Assembly (NCBI GenBank): GCA_002729295.1
Contig: PBTU01000046.1
Location: forward strand, 2,011-9,569
Length of the DNA: 7,559 nt
Reading direction: 5' to 3'
Source of the DNA: Verrucomicrobiales bacterium
GTDB taxonomy: Bacteria; Verrucomicrobiota; Verrucomicrobiia; Verrucomicrobiales; Akkermansiaceae
Under the pieces are notes generated by a model. That model had not been told where the DNA came from. It saw nothing but the letters and a program-made list of their open reading frames with translations, and did no database searches. A program made the translations under genes and the position numbers. This document shows, piece after piece, positions 5,341-7,559 of this stretch. Every line of letters starts with the position of its first letter. The stretch's first letter is position 1.

Positions 5341-7559
5341 TTAGAAAGTCCATTCGAGCTCCACACTCACCCCTCTTCCGGGCTGAGGAGAGGTTTCTTT
5401 TCGAAAGGAGGTGTGCTCGCGGATTTCTTCGTTCAGGAGGTTGGTGCCGCGCAGGGAAATCGTAAGGGCGTCATCTGCCCACGCGGGTTGCCACGTGGCT
5501 CCCGCGTTCAGTAGGGTGTAAGGTGAAGTCGAAAATTCAGGAATCGGCTCCAGTGGGGTACTCCCACTTCCAAAGCTTCTCCTGAGCTCGAGATGAAAAT
5601 CCCACGATGGCATTTCGTAAGTCAGCATGCTTGATATCTTTGCGGTTGGCATGCGGGGAAGTTCCTGTCTCCTCTTAAGGTCCCGGCTCTCCATCCAGTC
5701 TCCCGACAGTTCCAATTCTAGTTTTTGTTCCAGGTCTTTTGATTCCCACAACGAGAATCTCGTCATCGCTTCCATTCCTCGAATTCTGGCGTCTCTCGCG
5801 ACGTAGACTGCGGTGTTCTCGAATCCAAGGTCGGGTCTGGATTCCAGAAAGATGAAATTATCGAAATCGGTTTCATATCCTGTTAGAATCGCGCTTCCCC
5901 AGCCCCAATCTGCCGCAAAGGAGAGCTCAATATGTTTTGCCTTTTCATTGTCAAGCGGGCCATCGATGTCATCTAAAAAGACCGCTGCGACGTCACCGCC
6001 AATAATGATGTTGCCAAGCGATTCATTGTCCCAAAAGGCGTAGCGCTCCACCGCTGAGGGAGCTCTATCTGTGAGAGATGCGGTCAATTTTGCACCGAAT
6101 CGCACCAGGCCTGGGATTCGGGCGGTATCCCACCCCAGAGACATCGATTGCGAGAAAGTATTTGTTCGCTCATCGACAAAAGCGTTGCCGGGATCTGTTC
6201 GTGAGACGTCTCCAAAATCTCCACGCACTCCAAATTCGAGACTCCATTCTTCCCACGATAACTTTTGCGTGGAATAATATGCAGCTGTTTCTTGCTTCAG
6301 AAGCGTATCGTCCGTTCCGGCGACCTGAAGGGTGAACCGTCGAGCGTGGAGACGACTCTTCTCGAAGTGGGTTCCCGTGATCCCGTGAAGCAGGGAATCA
6401 CGATCTCCGTTGTGCAGTTCAAATCGAGCCTCCGTGGCATCACGCTCAAATGCGATACCGGTAAAATCGGTTCCCTCGTCCAATTCTATGTCGCCTAGAT
6501 TCAGACCTTCGAACTTCTCGTTCCGGTCGTACCATCCCTTCGCGAGCCGGGCTGTTAATTTACTGAATGGTCCCCAACCACCTTGCGGGAGATAGCTAAA
6601 GTCAGTGTCGATACGGCTGAGTTCGGACTCCGTATGTGATTGCCCGAATGGCCTGCCAGTTGCGGTCCCATCATAGAAGTAAGGAATCCCTTGGTTTGAA
6701 TCGAATCGGGTAAGCGAAAGTCCAAACTCGACTGAATCAGGGACTCCAAAGCTTGCTCCGACTGAATATGTCGCTGAATCATGATAAGAGTTGGGGAGAG
6801 TTTTTGTGGGATTTGAGAGGAAAATAGGACCACCATCAAATGTTCGGGGCTGAATCACGTCTTCATACTCCTGCGTCCATGCCCGGCCCGGGATGGAAGT
6901 GTCGCCCGATTCATGCTGACTGGTGAAGAAGCTGAAAGCCCATAAACCTTCTGCAAGCTTGGCGCCGAGCTTGGCATGTTTTCCGTCCCCTTGAGTATTG
7001 TAGCCAGTCGTCAAAGTTGCGTCCCAATTCCCCTCCGGGATCAAGGTCGGGCGGATGCCGGTAATGGTGTTCACCGCACCACCAATCGCCCCGCTTCCAA
7101 AGCGCAAAGCCGACGGGCCTCGATGAATCTCGATGGACTTCGCAATGAGAGGGTCGATGGCCACTCCGTGGTCGGGACTTTCCGGCCCGAGGTCCATCGT
7201 TCCGAGTCCATCGATTTGGGTGGCCACCCGAAAACCATCCAAGCCCCGAATGATCGGCCTGGTCGTTCCAGGAGAATACGAGCTTGAAGTCACTCCGGGT
7301 TGGCCTGCGAGGGTGTCTCCAAGAGTTGGTCTCAAGATTCGCTGAAGTCGCTCTCCCCCCATGGTGGATGAAAAGCCACTCCCAAATGAGAGTCCCGTAT
7401 CGCCTCCAAAGAAATCGCCCATGATTGAGCCGGAATTCGCGTCCTCCTCGGAAAAAGCGACCACCTCAATATCTTCCAGAACATAGATCCCATCCAGGCC
7501 CACGCTTTGCTCAGATGGCAACTCGCTAATGTCCTCCTCGTGATTGCTCTCCTGGCCCA
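5341..7559 (-). CDS. TonB-dependent outer-membrane receptor, ZnuD-like plug (5' end outside window)
   Basis: A large outer-membrane beta-barrel transporter energised by TonB-ExbBD. About 738 residues are visible. The frame is open to the right edge, so the signal peptide and true start are missing; a TTG at 7521 is not a credible start. In the visible part a TonB-box-like LEDIEVVA lies near the beginning. A Gly-, Ser- and Phe-rich stretch of about 35 residues follows. The plug comes next, with LGDTLAGQPGVTSSSYSPG, RPIIRGLDGFRV, SPDHGVAIDP and IEIHRGPSALRFGSGAIGGAVN. The SPDHxVxxDP and RGPxxLxFGxxAIGG blocks match the ZnuD-type receptor group (zinc or related ligands). The barrel ends VELEWTF, with the terminal aromatic residue needed for BAM assembly. 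The last barrel strand is preceded by the usual LRGTNLLNEEIREHTSF segment. There are no cysteines. It is first in the minus-strand block; the ligand is not certain. Confidence 0.92.
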   Translation of the reverse strand, partial: GQESNHEEDISELPSEQSVGLDGIYVLEDIEVVAFSEEDANSGSIMGDFFGGDTGLSFGSGFSSTMGGERLQRILRPTLGDTLAGQPGVTSSSYSPGTTRPIIRGLDGFRVATQIDGLGTMDLGPESPDHGVAIDPLIAKSIEIHRGPSALRFGSGAIGGAVNTITGIRPTLIPEGNWDATLTTGYNTQGDGKHAKLGAKLAEGLWAFSFFTSQHESGDTSIPGRAWTQEYEDVIQPRTFDGGPIFLSNPTKTLPNSYHDSATYSVGASFGVPDSVEFGLSLTRFDSNQGIPYFYDGTATGRPFGQSHTESELSRIDTDFSYLPQGGWGPFSKLTARLAKGWYDRNEKFEGLNLGDIELDEGTDFTGIAFERDATEARFELHNGDRDSLLHGITGTHFEKSRLHARRFTLQVAGTDDTLLKQETAAYYSTQKLSWEEWSLEFGVRGDFGDVSRTDPGNAFVDERTNTFSQSMSLGWDTARIPGLVRFGAKLTASLTDRAPSAVERYAFWDNESLGNIIIGGDVAAVFLDDIDGPLDNEKAKHIELSFAADWGWGSAILTGYETDFDNFIFLESRPDLGFENTAVYVARDARIRGMEAMTRFSLWESKDLEQKLELELSGDWMESRDLKRRQELPRMPTAKISSMLTYEMPSWDFHLELRRSFGSGSTPLEPIPEFSTSPYTLLNAGATWQPAWADDALTISLRGTNLLNEEIREHTSFRKETSPQPGRGVSVELEWTF

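Noticed and set aside
5020..5344. Plus-strand frames: a signal-peptide-like start at 5020 that stops after 22 codons, and a longer frame from 5060 to 5343.
   Set aside because: They lie in different frames, look like no family, and run antisense to the more convincing SGNH hydrolase remnant.

Overview
The window looks like a chromosomal segment of a Gram-negative, PVC-type bacterium, most plausibly Verrucomicrobiota. That placement is an inference. It rests on the gene order prs-rplY-pth-rpsF-ssb, the outer-membrane TonB-dependent receptor, an L25 protein with the long CTC-type C-terminal domain, and the near absence of Shine-Dalgarno sequences before the housekeeping starts. No rRNA, tRNA, CRISPR array, insertion sequence or attachment site was seen.

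Left part (1-2790, + strand): a housekeeping cluster. It holds the C-terminal part of ribose-phosphate pyrophosphokinase (prs), ribosomal protein L25/CTC (rplY), a clear intrinsic terminator, peptidyl-tRNA hydrolase (pth), ribosomal protein S6 (rpsF) and single-stranded-DNA-binding protein (ssb), closed by a second intrinsic terminator. The genes serve nucleotide precursor supply, translation and replication. The pth and rpsF reading frames overlap by 50 bases, just after a run of eight A residues in pth. rpsR, which often follows rpsF-ssb, is not here.

Right part (2914-7559, - strand): a convergent accessory block, read from high to low coordinates. It starts with a TonB-dependent outer-membrane receptor with a ZnuD-like plug, running off the right edge. 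Next is a short remnant of an SGNH/GDSL-type hydrolase that carries an in-frame amber codon and has lost its catalytic Asp. Then come a small single-domain cupin, a secreted LpqC/PHB-depolymerase-type alpha/beta-hydrolase, and a small predicted lipoprotein with a trypsin-like catalytic triad. Cupin and esterase are tightly spaced and probably co-transcribed. The block suggests uptake across the outer membrane plus extracytoplasmic ester or peptide hydrolysis, but no defined pathway can be assigned.

I do not see convincing evidence of a wholly new system. The observations most worth a second look are the decayed SGNH hydrolase, which no long open reading frame reveals, and the A8 tract at the pth/rpsF junction. 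There, a one-base slip either way would give an ATGA stop-start overlap or a Pth-S6 fusion.
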